NCBI GenBank assembly: GCA_964555685.1
Contig: CAZKTO010000010.1
Coordinates: 1-58,994 of the forward strand
Source: CAZKTO01 sp964555685
Lineage (GTDB): Bacteria > Chloroflexota > Dehalococcoidia > SHYB01
Direction: 5' to 3'
DNA length: 58,994 nt
Part shown: positions 8,249-16,535 of the stretch, one piece after another
Numbering within the stretch: the first letter of the stretch is position 1
Layout: each line of letters begins with the position of its first letter
The notes under the pieces: generated by a model
What the model saw: only the letters and a program-made list of their open reading frames with translations
Databases searched by the model: none
Told to the model about the DNA's origin: nothing
Position numbers and translations under genes: made by a program

Positions 8249-8626
8249 CTACCGGCTCGTCTGCGCCCGCGTCATCACCTCCAGCACATGGCCGTTGGGG
8301 TCGCGGAAGTAGAAACCGCGGCCCCGGCGGCGGCGGTTGATCTTCCCGTCGTCCAGCGACCAGGGCTGGCTCCCGACGGCGATGCCCGCCGCCTTCACCC
8401 GCTCGAAGATGGCGTCGAACTCCGCGTCGCTGATGTGGAACGCGAGGTGGTGGCTCTCGAACCCGTCATCGTCGGCGAAGTCGAGGGTGAGGGTGTCGTT
8501 CACGCGCACGGCGGCGAAGTGTCCGCCGGAGGGCTCGTAGGGCAGGCCGAAGACCTGGGCGAAGAAGCGCGCCGAGGCCTCCTTGTCTCTGGCCGGGACT
8601 ATCGTGTGGTCAAGGGTGATAGCCAT
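8249..8626 (-). CDS. VOC family protein
   Basis: This 125-aa single VOC protein has candidate metal ligands in LDHTIVPAR (His), SHHLAFHI (His) and HVLEVMT (Glu). FYFRDPNGH is the common C-terminal signature of glyoxalase/bleomycin-resistance/dioxygenase folds. The ATG at 8626 has GAAGGAGG upstream. An Arg-rich loop (NRRRRGRG) is unusual. No partner gene fixes the reaction. The gene diverges from the SDR at 8770, leaving about 140 bp for promoters in both directions. Confidence 0.82.
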   Translation of the reverse strand: MAITLDHTIVPARDKEASARFFAQVFGLPYEPSGGHFAAVRVNDTLTLDFADDDGFESHHLAFHISDAEFDAIFERVKAAGIAVGSQPWSLDDGKINRRRRGRGFYFRDPNGHVLEVMTRAQTSR

Positions 8627-8769
8627 GTTCGCCTCCTTCGTGGCGCTCCCTGCTGGCTTGACGTAACGCGACAGTGAATTATACGTCTGGGGGTGAGGGC
8701 CGCCTGCGGCATTGACGCGCTCTGGGCGCTCTCCTATCATCGGGTGGATTCTGTGCCGGGAGGGCGGCG

Positions 8770-9534
8770 TTGGAGCTGGAGGGGAAGGTGGCCCTGGTGA
8801 TCGGGGCGAGCCGGGGCTGCGGCAAGTATTTTGCCCTGGGGCTGGCCAAGGCGGGCGCCGCCGTCGTCGTGGCCGCCCGGACGGTGCAGCCGGGACCGCT
8901 GCCGGGGACCATCGGCGAGACCGCCAGCCTCATCCAGCGCGAGGGGGGCCGGGCGCTGGCCGTCCGGTGCGACGCCATCGTGCCCGCCGATCTCGAGCGC
9001 GCCGTCGGCGAGGCCGTCTTCCGGTTCGGCCGCATCGACTGCCTGGTCTACAACGCCGCCGTCTATACGCGCCGGCCCTTTCTGAACGTCACCCCCGAGT
9101 ACTTCGACGAGTACATCCAGGTGAACGTCCGTGGGCCCCTCTTCGCGGCCAAAGCGGCGGCCCCGCACATGGTCCAGCAGGGCGGCGGAAGCATCGTTAA
9201 CATCACGTCGGCCGCGGCCACCGTCACGACGATGCCGCACCTGGTGATGTACTCGATCACCAAGGCGGCCCTGGACCGGCTCTCCACCTGGCTCGCCAAT
9301 GAGTATCGCGCCCAGAACATCGCGGTCAACTCCCTCAGCCCCGGCCCGGTCATCACCGAGGCGCTCAAGGCCGAGATGCCAAAGGACTACGACTGGCAGC
9401 AGGGGCGCTACGGCTGGCGGCCGGCCACGGTCGAGTACCTGGGCCCGCCCATCGTGCACCTGGCGAGGCAGGACGCCCGGGGGATCACGGGCAAGGTGCT
9501 GCGGGTCCCGGACTTCGGGAAGACGTGGCCCTAG
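8770..9534 (+). CDS. SDR family oxidoreductase
   Basis: The 254-aa SDR has IGASRGCGKYFA as dinucleotide-binding loop, with AAR after beta-2 suggesting NADP(H). It also has YNAA in place of NNAG, ITSAAA with the catalytic Ser, and YSITK as YxxxK. The start is a TTG at 8770 with GGGAGG 6 nt upstream; no ATG or GTG fits. Its last ten bases overlap the start of the MFS gene, so the two are translationally coupled. A hydroxy- or ketoacid substrate handled together with the transporter is a reasonable guess, not shown by the sequence. Confidence 0.85.
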   Translation: MELEGKVALVIGASRGCGKYFALGLAKAGAAVVVAARTVQPGPLPGTIGETASLIQREGGRALAVRCDAIVPADLERAVGEAVFRFGRIDCLVYNAAVYTRRPFLNVTPEYFDEYIQVNVRGPLFAAKAAAPHMVQQGGGSIVNITSAAATVTTMPHLVMYSITKAALDRLSTWLANEYRAQNIAVNSLSPGPVITEALKAEMPKDYDWQQGRYGWRPATVEYLGPPIVHLARQDARGITGKVLRVPDFGKTWP

Positions 9535-10802
9535 CCGGCGCCGGCGCTCCATCGGCCCGCAGGCCGCGGGTCTTCTACGGCTGGTGGCTGGCCTGGGCCT
9601 ACTGCGGCCTCAACTTCTACTGGGGCGGGGCGCTCCTGGCGGGCTTCTCGGCGCTCTTCAACCCCATTAAGGACGCCTTTGGGCTCTCGTCCACGGCGGT
9701 CACGGCCTCCGTCTCGATCCGGCAGGCGGCGGCGGTCATCGGCTCGCCCATCGTCGGCGCGGTCTTCGACCGGGTGGGGGCCCGCGCGCTCATGCTCGTC
9801 GCCACGGTCTTCGCCGCGGGGGGCACCCTCTTTCTGGCCCTGGCCCACCATCCGTGGGAGTTCTTCCTCTCGGCGGCGATCTCGTCCGTTGGCATCGCCA
9901 TCTTCATCGCCGGGACGGGGCCGGCGCTCATGGCCAACTGGTTTGTGCGGAACCGCGGCAAGGCCATCAGCATCGCCCTCGCCGGCGCGGGCCTGGGGGG
10001 CTTCCTGGTGCCCGCCATCGTCCTGCTCGAGGATGCGATGGGATGGCGCAAGACGCTGCTGGCCATTTCTGGCGGCCTGCTGGCGACGAGCATCCCCCTC
10101 TCGTTAGTCCTGCGGCATCGACCGGAGCAGTACGGCCTGCGGCCCGATGGCGACCCGGCGGAGGCGAACGTCCCAGAGCGATCGCAGGCCGCGGCGGCCC
10201 CGGGTCCATCCGGCGCCACCTTCCGCCAGGCGATGGGGACGCCGGCGTTCTGGCTGGTGGCGCTGTCATTCAGCATCATCGCCCTGGGGAACTCGGCGGC
10301 GGGCCTCTTCTTCATCCCGCATCTCGAGCAAGAGGGCTTCTCGCGCTCGGAGGCGGCCTGGACGCTGACGGCCACGAGCATCGTCGGCGTGGGGGCCAAC
10401 TTCCTCTCGGGCTGGCTCTCGGACACGGTAGACCGCCGGGTCATCGTGATCCTTTCCTACGTGCTCCAGGGGGTGGGGCTGGCGGTCTTCGCCTTCGCCT
10501 CGTCGGCCTGGCATCTCGTTCTCGTCGTCGCGCTGTTCGGGTTCGGCAGCCGGTCGATCTTCCCGGTCATCTCACCGCTCCTTGCGGACTACTTTGGGAC
10601 GGCGAACTTCGGCAAGATTCAAGGGGTGCTCTTCTCCGTCTTCACCATGGGCGGCATAGCTGGGAACCAGATCGCGGCGGCGGTGGAGGACGCCTCGGGC
10701 TCCTACACGGGGGCCTTCGTAGGGTACGCCTGCGCCTCCTTCCTCGGCATCGCCCTCATGGCGCTGGTGCGGGAACCCCATCCGGTGTCCGCCCATGGGT
10801 GA
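9525..10802 (+). CDS. MFS transporter, oxalate/formate-antiporter-like
   Basis: The 425-aa protein has about twelve hydrophobic segments and the RVFYGWWLAWAY opening common in the OFA/monocarboxylate branch of the major facilitator superfamily. DRVGARALM marks the loop 2-3 motif and DTVDRRVIV its counterpart in the second half, separated by a charged central loop near residues 200-230. The GTG at 9525 overlaps the SDR stop. It should sit in the inner membrane and exchange or import a carboxylate. The coupled SDR and the downstream methylmalonyl-CoA epimerase fit organic-acid uptake, but the substrate is inferred only from family. Confidence 0.82.
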   Translation: MALAGAGAPSARRPRVFYGWWLAWAYCGLNFYWGGALLAGFSALFNPIKDAFGLSSTAVTASVSIRQAAAVIGSPIVGAVFDRVGARALMLVATVFAAGGTLFLALAHHPWEFFLSAAISSVGIAIFIAGTGPALMANWFVRNRGKAISIALAGAGLGGFLVPAIVLLEDAMGWRKTLLAISGGLLATSIPLSLVLRHRPEQYGLRPDGDPAEANVPERSQAAAAPGPSGATFRQAMGTPAFWLVALSFSIIALGNSAAGLFFIPHLEQEGFSRSEAAWTLTATSIVGVGANFLSGWLSDTVDRRVIVILSYVLQGVGLAVFAFASSAWHLVLVVALFGFGSRSIFPVISPLLADYFGTANFGKIQGVLFSVFTMGGIAGNQIAAAVEDASGSYTGAFVGYACASFLGIALMALVREPHPVSAHG

Positions 10803-10868
10803 GGCGCTGGCAGCCCCTTGGGTGCTGTGCTACCCTGGGACGGCACCCGCCCGCAGGAGCCTCGCGCC

Positions 10869-11258
10869 ATGTTCAAACGGATCGACCACGTGGTCATCGC
10901 CGTCAAGGACCTGAACGAGACGATACCTCTGTACCGCGACAAGTATGGCCTCGAGGTGACGCCTGTAAAGGACGTGCCCGAGCTGGGCATCCGCAGCGTC
11001 CGCGTCACTATGCCGAACGCCTTTATCGAGCTGGCCCAGCCCATCGACCCGAACGGCCCCGTGGCCAAGTTCCTGGAGGAGCGCGGCGAGGGCCTGTATC
11101 TGATCGCCATGCAGGTGGACGACCTGCCCGGCACGGTGAAGCGGCTTCAGGACAAGGGCGCTAGGCTGATCGGCGCCGAGGGGGCGTCGAAGCCCGGCGC
11201 GCGCGTCTTCATCCACCCCAAGTCCGCCCACGGCGCATTGATCATGCTCATGGACTAG
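10869..11258 (+). CDS. mce: Methylmalonyl-CoA epimerase
   Basis: The 129-aa VOC protein reads FKRIDHVVIAVKDLNETI at the N-terminus and FIHPKSAHGALIMLMD at the end, the pattern of methylmalonyl-CoA epimerases that interconvert the R and S forms in propionyl-CoA metabolism. Likely metal ligands are the His of IDHVV and the later His and Glu residues of the two modules. The ATG at 10869 has GGAG upstream; longer in-frame starts lack similarity. No mutase or carboxylase gene is in the window. It is convergent with the selenoprotein gene that follows. Confidence 0.82.
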   Translation: MFKRIDHVVIAVKDLNETIPLYRDKYGLEVTPVKDVPELGIRSVRVTMPNAFIELAQPIDPNGPVAKFLEERGEGLYLIAMQVDDLPGTVKRLQDKGARLIGAEGASKPGARVFIHPKSAHGALIMLMD

Positions 11259-11308
11259 GATCGCCATGGGCCCCAAGCGCGGCCAGGCCCAGACGCCCGA
11301 GGGCGTCG

Positions 11309-11767
11309 TCAGGCACCTCGCGTCCCCGCGCCGCCCTCCTGCTGCTTCGCTTTCGCGCTGTCCCGCATCTCGGCCTTGTGGGCCTTCTCGTTCGGGAAGA
11401 GGGTCTCGCCCGGCGCGACCACCTCGCCCAGGGTGCTCCGGACCTCCTCGCCCGCCGCGTGCCTGCGAAGGAACTCTTCGCTGACGAAGAACATTCATAT
11501 GCAGAAGCCGTCGCGCTCGATGTCCTCGTGGTGCCGGTCGCAGGGGCAGATCTTCTTGCGATCCTCCACGGGATCGCCGCTCAAGGTCATTCAGGGACAG
11601 TAGCGATAGCCGTGCTGGACCTCGTTCTTGGCGAGGCCCCGCTGGACGGCGTCGACGATCTCCGGGTCCGGGTAGAACTTGTAGGGGCCCTTGCGGACGT
11701 AACCCTCGGACATCTTGACGGCACCCGCCAGAGTCTCGTCGAAGGTCTTCTGTCGCTTCTGGACCAT
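11309..11767 (-). CDS. Selenocysteine-containing ferredoxin:thioredoxin reductase catalytic subunit
   Basis: This is one frame of 153 codons read through UGA at 11593-11591 and 11497-11495, giving 152 residues with U59 and U91. FTR catalytic subunits carry CPC, CPC and CHC. Here the motifs are C57-P-U59, C74-P-C76 and C89-I-U91. By alignment with plant and cyanobacterial FTR, the four Fe-S ligands (C57, C74, C76, C89) are kept, and both members of the redox-active pair (Cys57/Cys87 there) are UGA. The flanks KFYPDPEIVDAVQ, ICPCDRHHEDIERDGF and MFFVSEEF match the family. There is no other stop or frameshift. A hairpin follows each UGA. The ATG at 11767 has only a weak G-rich Shine-Dalgarno. 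The basic tail after residue 120 exceeds the usual 115 aa. The variable subunit and thioredoxin are not in the window. UGA decoded by a suppressor tRNA-Cys is the alternative. Confidence 0.88.
11465..11481 (-). promoter_or_regulatory. Putative bacterial SECIS for FTR UGA-91
   Basis: 13 nt after the second UGA, GCGAAG pairs with CTTCGC around loop AGTTC. The loop starts 19 nt after the UGA with G as second base. A competing 7-bp hairpin (TTCTTCG/CGAAGAG) begins closer to the UGA, so folding should be tested. Confidence 0.6.
11558..11577 (-). promoter_or_regulatory. Putative bacterial SECIS for FTR UGA-59
   Basis: On the coding strand, 13 nt after the UGA, GCGATCC pairs perfectly with GGATCGC around loop CGTGGA. 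The loop starts 20 nt after the UGA and its second base is G, matching the bacterial SECIS description. No folding program was run. Confidence 0.7.
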
Positions 11768-11893
11768 GGGGCACCCCCGCCGGCGCGGCGGCCGACCGAC
11801 CATTATGGGGGAAACGCAGCAGGCCGTCCAGGGAGGGGACGCGTTTCCGTCCCATGGCCGCTGAAGGAGTAGCCCCCGATGGCCGCCGCACTC

Positions 11894-11899
11894 TATAAT
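11894..11899 (+). promoter_or_regulatory. -10 box upstream of coaX
   Basis: A perfect TATAAT, 20 nt before the GTG start of coaX. There is no good -35 at 16-18 bp, so this is a partial promoter call. It resembles other TANAATGG sites in the window. Confidence 0.4.
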
Positions 11900-11919
11900 T
11901 GGCCCATCGGAGGCGCTTC

Positions 11920-12723
11920 GTGCTCCTGGCGATCGATATCGGCAATACCAACGTCACCTACGGCGTCTTCCGCGGCGAGGAGCTGCGCGCTTCCTGGCGG
12001 ATGGAGACGGACGTGCGCCGCCAGGCGGACGAGTACTTCGCGCTGAACGTCAACCTCCTGAGCTTCTACCGCATCGAGCTCAAGGAGATTACCCAAGGGA
12101 TCATCTCCAGCGTCGTGCCGCCGCTGACGGCCACGTTCCAGGAGGTCTTCCAGCGCTTCTTCAACGTGCGGCCCTTGATCTTGGAGACGGGCACCAAGAC
12201 GGGCGTGCGCATCCTGTATGAGAACCCGCGGGAGGTGGGCGCCGACCGGGTGGCCCACGCCGTCGCGGCCTTTCGCAAGTACGGCGGCCCCGTCATCGTC
12301 ATCGACTTCGGGACGGCGACGGTCTTCGACGCCATCACCGCCGAGGGCGACTACCTGGGCGGCGCCATCGCTCCCGGCATCAACCTGGCGGCCGAGGCCC
12401 TCTTCGCCCGGGCCTCGAAGCTCCCGCGAATCGAGATCGCCAGGCCCAAGAACGCCATCGGGCGCAACACCGTCGCCAGCATGCAGGCGGGCCTCTACTA
12501 CGGCTACGTGGGCCTGGTGGAGGGGATGGTGGCGCGGTTCCAGCGCGAGCTGGGGGGCGGCGCCAAGGTCATCGCCACCGGCGGGCTCGCCCGGCTCATC
12601 GCTCAGGACACGAAGGTCATCGAGAACGTAGACTCCGATCTCGTCCTCATCGGCCTGCGCATGATCTACGACCTGAACGAGGACCTGAACGAGGGGGCGG
12701 GGCGCCAGGCACAGAGGCTCTGA
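11920..12723 (+). CDS. coaX: Type III pantothenate kinase
   Basis: The 267-aa ASKHA-fold kinase catalyses the first step of coenzyme A synthesis from pantothenate. Visible landmarks are LLAIDIGNTNVTYGVF (phosphate 1 with catalytic Asp), the NPREVGADRVAHA adenosine/pantothenate segment, VIDFGTATVFDA (phosphate 2) and GGAIAPGINLA. The GTG at 11920 is chosen because GGAGG sits 6 nt upstream; in-frame codons before it lack similarity. TGATG joins its stop to the start of coaBC, so both CoA genes are coupled. Type III enzymes are not inhibited by CoA, which suits an organism with heavy CoA-ester metabolism. Confidence 0.95.
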   Translation: MLLAIDIGNTNVTYGVFRGEELRASWRMETDVRRQADEYFALNVNLLSFYRIELKEITQGIISSVVPPLTATFQEVFQRFFNVRPLILETGTKTGVRILYENPREVGADRVAHAVAAFRKYGGPVIVIDFGTATVFDAITAEGDYLGGAIAPGINLAAEALFARASKLPRIEIARPKNAIGRNTVASMQAGLYYGYVGLVEGMVARFQRELGGGAKVIATGGLARLIAQDTKVIENVDSDLVLIGLRMIYDLNEDLNEGAGRQAQRL

Positions 12724-13928
12724 TGCTGAAAGGCAAACACGTCGTCCTGGGGGTCACGGGCAGCATCGCCGCCTACAAGGCCGCCGACCTGGCGAGCAAG
12801 CTCACCCAGGCGGGCGCTCTGGTGGACGTCATCATGACCCGCGAGGCCATGGCCTTCGTCACGCCCCTCACCTTCCGCAGCCTCACGCACCGGCCCGTGG
12901 CCCGGGAGCTCTTCGATCCCGACTCGGAGGCCGCCGTGGAGCACGTGGCCCTGGCCCAGGGGGCCGACGTCATCGTCGTGGCCCCCGCGACGGCCAACGT
13001 GCTGGCCAAGCTCGCCCACGGGCTGGCCGACGATCTGCTCACCTGCACCGTGCTGGCGACGGCGGCGCCCCTCGTCGTCGCGCCGGCCATGGACGGCCAC
13101 ATGTGGGAGCACCCGGCCACGGTCCACAATCTCGCCGTTCTCCGGGAGCGGGGCGCGACCATCGTGGGGCCGGGCACCGGTCACCTGGCCTCGGGGCTCA
13201 CGGGCGCCGGCCGGCTGGCGGAGGTCCCGGAGATCATGGGGACGATTCGCCTGGTCCTGGGCCGCAAGGGCGATCTGGCGGGCAGGAGCATCGTCGTGAC
13301 GGCCGGCGGGACGCAGGAGCCCGTGGACCCGGTGCGGGTCATCACCAACCGCTCGTCGGGCAAGATGGGCTACGCCATCGCCGAGGCGGCCCGCGACCGG
13401 GGCGCCGCCGTGACGTTGGTGACGGCGCCCACGGCTCTCCCGGACCCGGTGGGCGTGCAGGTGGTGCGCGTGGAGACGGCGCGGCAGATGCGGGAGGCCG
13501 TGCTATCGGCCGTGCCCGGCGCCTCAGCCCTCATCATGGCCGCCGCCGTGGCCGACTTCGAGCCTGCGCAGGCGAGGCAGGCCAAGATCAAGCGCAAGGA
13601 GCAGCGCCTCTCCATCGATCTCGCGCCCACGCCCGATATCCTGGCCGAGGCGCGGGGCGCCTTCGTTCGCGTCGGCTTCGCCGCCGAGAGCGACGATCTC
13701 ATCGCCAACGCCCGCGACAAGCTCCAGCGCAAGGGCCTCGATCTCATCGTGGCCAACGACATCACCTCGGCAGGCAGCGGCTTCTCGTCCGACAACAACC
13801 GGGTCGTGATCCTCGACCGGGATGGGCGCGAGGACGCGCTGCCCCTCATGCCGAAGCTGGAGGTGGGGCACCGCATCCTGGACCGCGTGGCCGCGCTGCT
13901 GGCCGGCCGCCCGCCGCAGGCGGGCTAG
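12723..13928 (+). CDS. coaBC: Bifunctional CoaBC (PPC decarboxylase/PPC synthetase)
   Basis: The 401-aa fusion combines phosphopantothenoylcysteine decarboxylase (residues 1 to about 180; GVTGSIAAYKAADL flavin motif, catalytic-His region VEHVALAQGADVIVVAPAT, substrate loop PAMDGHMW with Asp in place of the commoner Asn) and phosphopantothenate-cysteine ligase (about 185-401; TAGGTQEPVDPVR, ITNRSSGKMG, AAAVADF, KIKR). It performs the second and third steps of CoA synthesis. The start overlaps the coaX stop. The length is normal and no defects are seen. Confidence 0.95.
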   Translation: MLKGKHVVLGVTGSIAAYKAADLASKLTQAGALVDVIMTREAMAFVTPLTFRSLTHRPVARELFDPDSEAAVEHVALAQGADVIVVAPATANVLAKLAHGLADDLLTCTVLATAAPLVVAPAMDGHMWEHPATVHNLAVLRERGATIVGPGTGHLASGLTGAGRLAEVPEIMGTIRLVLGRKGDLAGRSIVVTAGGTQEPVDPVRVITNRSSGKMGYAIAEAARDRGAAVTLVTAPTALPDPVGVQVVRVETARQMREAVLSAVPGASALIMAAAVADFEPAQARQAKIKRKEQRLSIDLAPTPDILAEARGAFVRVGFAAESDDLIANARDKLQRKGLDLIVANDITSAGSGFSSDNNRVVILDRDGREDALPLMPKLEVGHRILDRVAALLAGRPPQAG

Positions 13929-14049
13929 CGGCTTCCCAGATAGCCCCCGGGCTCGCGCCCTCGCCTTTCCCTGCCGCTCCCTGTTCTGTACAATGGTTGG
14001 GTGACCCGGCCGCTCGCTCGGTGAGGAGCAGCCGGTCAGGGGGCGAAGC

Positions 14050-15060
14050 GTGGCAACCGTTTCCATCATTGGGCTGGGGCTCATCGGGACCTCCACCGGC
14101 CTGGCGCTCAAGCAGTCGAAGCTGGAGGGCATCAAGGTCGTCGGGCACGACCGGGAGCCCACCAACAGCAAGGCGGCCCAGAAGCGCGGGGCCGTCGACG
14201 TCGTCGAATGGAACCTCCCCCGGACCGTCAGCGGCGCCGACATGGTCATCATCGCCACGCCGGTCCTCGCCATCAGGGAGGTCCTGGGGGAGATCGCGCC
14301 GGCGCTCCCGGAGGAGTGCGTCGTTACCGATACCGGCAGCACCAAGGCGAAGGTCCTCCAGTGGGCGGAGGAGGCCCTGCCGCGGGGTGTGAGCTTCGTG
14401 GGCGGGCACCCCATGGCGGGCAAGGAGGGCTCCGGCCCCGAGGCGGCCGACGCCGCCCTCTTCCAGGGCGCCACCTACTGCATCGTGCCGGGCCGGAACG
14501 CCGCTCCCTGGGCCGTCCAGGCCGTCGTCACCCTCGTCGAGAGCATCGGCGCCAAGCCGTTCTTCATCGACGCCGCCGAGCACGATAGCTTCGTCGCCGC
14601 CGTAAGCCATCTGCCCCTGGCCCTCTCGGCGGCCCTCGTCGCCTCCACCACGAAGAGCCCTGCGTGGCACGAGATGGCCCGGCTGGCCTCCTCCGGCTTT
14701 CGCGATACGACTCGCCTGGCCTCCGGCGACCCGGTCATGAGCCGCGATATCTGCGTCACCAACTCCCAGGAGATCGCCGGGTGGCTGGACCGGCTCATCG
14801 CCGTGCTGATCGAGCTGCGCGGCCATCTCCAGGGCAAGAACGAAGAGGGCCTGGCCCGCTTCTTCGCCGATACGTACGAGCAGCGGGAGCGATGGGTTGG
14901 AGGCGCGCCGCTGGGACCCGGCGGGCCCCAGGTCGCCGTGCCCTCCCGCGGCGAGATGCTCAGCAACATGCTCCTGGGCGAGCTGCTGGCCAAGAAGAGC
15001 CGAGACCTCATGGCCCAGTACGAGAAGGACCCGGGCGGGAAGCGGCGCGGAGGCCGCTGA
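14050..15060 (+). CDS. tyrA: Prephenate dehydrogenase
   Basis: The 336-aa TyrA-type enzyme oxidatively decarboxylates prephenate or arogenate on the tyrosine branch. The NAD-binding fold opens with SIIGLGLIGTSTGLALK, followed by IIATPVLAI, VVTDTGSTKAKV and the active-site segment FVGGHPMAGKEGSG. AVSHLPLALSAAL lies in the C-terminal dimerisation part. The GTG at 14050 follows AGGGGGC. There is no fused chorismate mutase and no ACT domain. It leads aroA by about 90 bp, and a TACAAT box lies at 13989-13994. Whether it prefers prephenate or arogenate cannot be told. Confidence 0.92.
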   Translation: MATVSIIGLGLIGTSTGLALKQSKLEGIKVVGHDREPTNSKAAQKRGAVDVVEWNLPRTVSGADMVIIATPVLAIREVLGEIAPALPEECVVTDTGSTKAKVLQWAEEALPRGVSFVGGHPMAGKEGSGPEAADAALFQGATYCIVPGRNAAPWAVQAVVTLVESIGAKPFFIDAAEHDSFVAAVSHLPLALSAALVASTTKSPAWHEMARLASSGFRDTTRLASGDPVMSRDICVTNSQEIAGWLDRLIAVLIELRGHLQGKNEEGLARFFADTYEQRERWVGGAPLGPGGPQVAVPSRGEMLSNMLLGELLAKKSRDLMAQYEKDPGGKRRGGR

Positions 15061-15153
15061 GGTCCCGGCTCTGGGGACTCAGCCGCGATGGCGTTGAAGG
15101 TCCGCTCTCACCGTGACTGACTACTCGTCCTCTCACGGACCGCGCGGTCGCTC

Positions 15154-16515
15154 ATGCTGAAAGTTGTCCGAAGCCCCCGGTACCTCCGAGGCGAGCTCCG
15201 CGTGCCGGGAGACAAGTCCATCACTCATCGGGCCTTCCTCTTCAACGCCATGGCCCGGGGCGAGGCGCGCGTCCGCGGCTACTCCACCTCTGAAGACTGC
15301 GCCGCCACGCTCCGCTGCCTGCGCGCCCTGGGCGTCACGGCGATGGAAGAGGGCCCCGCGTGCATGCGCATCGAGGGGCGCGACAGGCGCTTCGCCGCGC
15401 CGGCAGGTGTGCTGGACGCCGCCAATAGCGGCACCACCATGCGGCTCATGGCCGGGCTGCTCGCGGCCCAGCCCTTCCGCTCGGTCATCACCGGCGACGC
15501 CTCGCTCCGGTCGCGGCCCATGGACCGCGTCATCGAGCCGCTGCGCCGCATGGGGGCCCGCATCCGGGGCGCCCAGGGCGATAGCCGCGCCCCGCTGGAG
15601 ATCGAAGGCGGGCCGCTCCGGGGCATCCGCTACCGCCTGCCCGTCGCCAGCGCCCAGGTCAAGTCGGCCATCCTCATCGCCGGCCTCTTCGCCCAGGGCG
15701 AGACGGTCGTCGAGGAGCCGGAGCCCACCCGCGACCACACGGAGCGCATGCTGCGCGCCATGGGCGCGGACGTTCGAGTCGATGGGACCGCCGTCGCCGT
15801 GCGGAACAGCGGGCTGAAGGCCGTCGATGTCGCGGTGCCGGGCGACCTGAGCTCGGCCGCCTACTGGCTGGTGGCCGCGGCGCTCCACCCCGACGCCGAC
15901 GTGCTCGTCCGAGGCGTCTGCGTGAATCCCACGCGGACGGGCATCCTGGATGCGCTGACGGAGATGGGCGTGCGGGTCAGCCTCGAAAACGAGCGCATGA
16001 CCGGCGGCGAGCCTGTGGCCGACCTTCGCGTGCGCTCCAGCGAGCTGCGCGGGATCACGGTGGCGGGGGCGATGGTGCCGCGCCTGATCGACGAGCTGCC
16101 GCTGGTGGCCGTGGCCGGCGCGGTGGCCTCCGGCGTGACGGAGATTCGCGACGCCGCCGAGCTGCGCGTGAAGGAGAGCGACCGGATCGCGACGATGGCC
16201 GCCGGGCTGCGGCGCCTGGGCGCGACGGTCGAGGAGCGGCCCGACGGGATGATCGTGCGCGGCGGCGGGAAGCTGGCGGGCGCCCACTGCGAGAGCCACG
16301 GCGACCACCGCGTCGCCATGAGCCTGGCGGTGGCCGGCCTGGTGGCCCTGGGCTCCACGGAGATCCAAGGGGCCGAGGCTGTCGATAAGTCCTATAGAGG
16401 GTTCTGGGAGGAGCTGGAGCGCCTGGCCGGGTACCCCGGCTTGTCGGGGCGCGTGGGGATGCCTGGCGCTGGTGATCGCTCGCAGGGGCAGGCGCCGGGC
16501 GCAGACGACGGCTAG
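15154..16515 (+). CDS. aroA: 3-phosphoshikimate 1-carboxyvinyltransferase (EPSP synthase)
   Basis: The 453-aa enzyme makes EPSP from shikimate-3-phosphate and phosphoenolpyruvate. It has GDKSITHRAFLFNAMA at the N-terminus, ANSGTTMRLMAGLL, ASAQVKSAIL, RDHTERML, LIDELPLVAVAG and ESHGDHRVAMSLAVAG. NSGTTMRLM with SAQVK resembles the class II type more than the E. coli NAGTAMR type; that class label is an inference. The last 30 residues (from about GYPGLSGRVG) are low in complexity and coincide with a CCCCGGCTTGTCGGGG palindrome at 16434-16449, so the natural C-terminus was probably near LERLAG. No clear Shine-Dalgarno precedes the ATG. Confidence 0.93.
   Translation: MLKVVRSPRYLRGELRVPGDKSITHRAFLFNAMARGEARVRGYSTSEDCAATLRCLRALGVTAMEEGPACMRIEGRDRRFAAPAGVLDAANSGTTMRLMAGLLAAQPFRSVITGDASLRSRPMDRVIEPLRRMGARIRGAQGDSRAPLEIEGGPLRGIRYRLPVASAQVKSAILIAGLFAQGETVVEEPEPTRDHTERMLRAMGADVRVDGTAVAVRNSGLKAVDVAVPGDLSSAAYWLVAAALHPDADVLVRGVCVNPTRTGILDALTEMGVRVSLENERMTGGEPVADLRVRSSELRGITVAGAMVPRLIDELPLVAVAGAVASGVTEIRDAAELRVKESDRIATMAAGLRRLGATVEERPDGMIVRGGGKLAGAHCESHGDHRVAMSLAVAGLVALGSTEIQGAEAVDKSYRGFWEELERLAGYPGLSGRVGMPGAGDRSQGQAPGADDG
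16434..16449. repeat. CCCCGAC-GTCGGGG palindrome, copy 3
   Basis: CCCCGGCTTGTCGGGG inside the aroA C-terminal extension, read in frame as PGLSG. Confidence 0.65.
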
Positions 16516-16535
16516 GCGATGCCACGGAGCGGACA

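Noticed and set aside
11260..11311. Reading the FTR frame through its third UGA at 11311-11309
   Set aside because: The following codons show no family similarity, no Cys is expected there and no matching hairpin was seen, so it is taken as the true stop.
11309..11767. FTR gene as a pseudogene with two nonsense mutations
   Set aside because: Both stops are UGA, both fall on the two redox Cys codons and nowhere else, the frame is clean, and a SECIS-like hairpin follows each. Random decay would not choose these sites.
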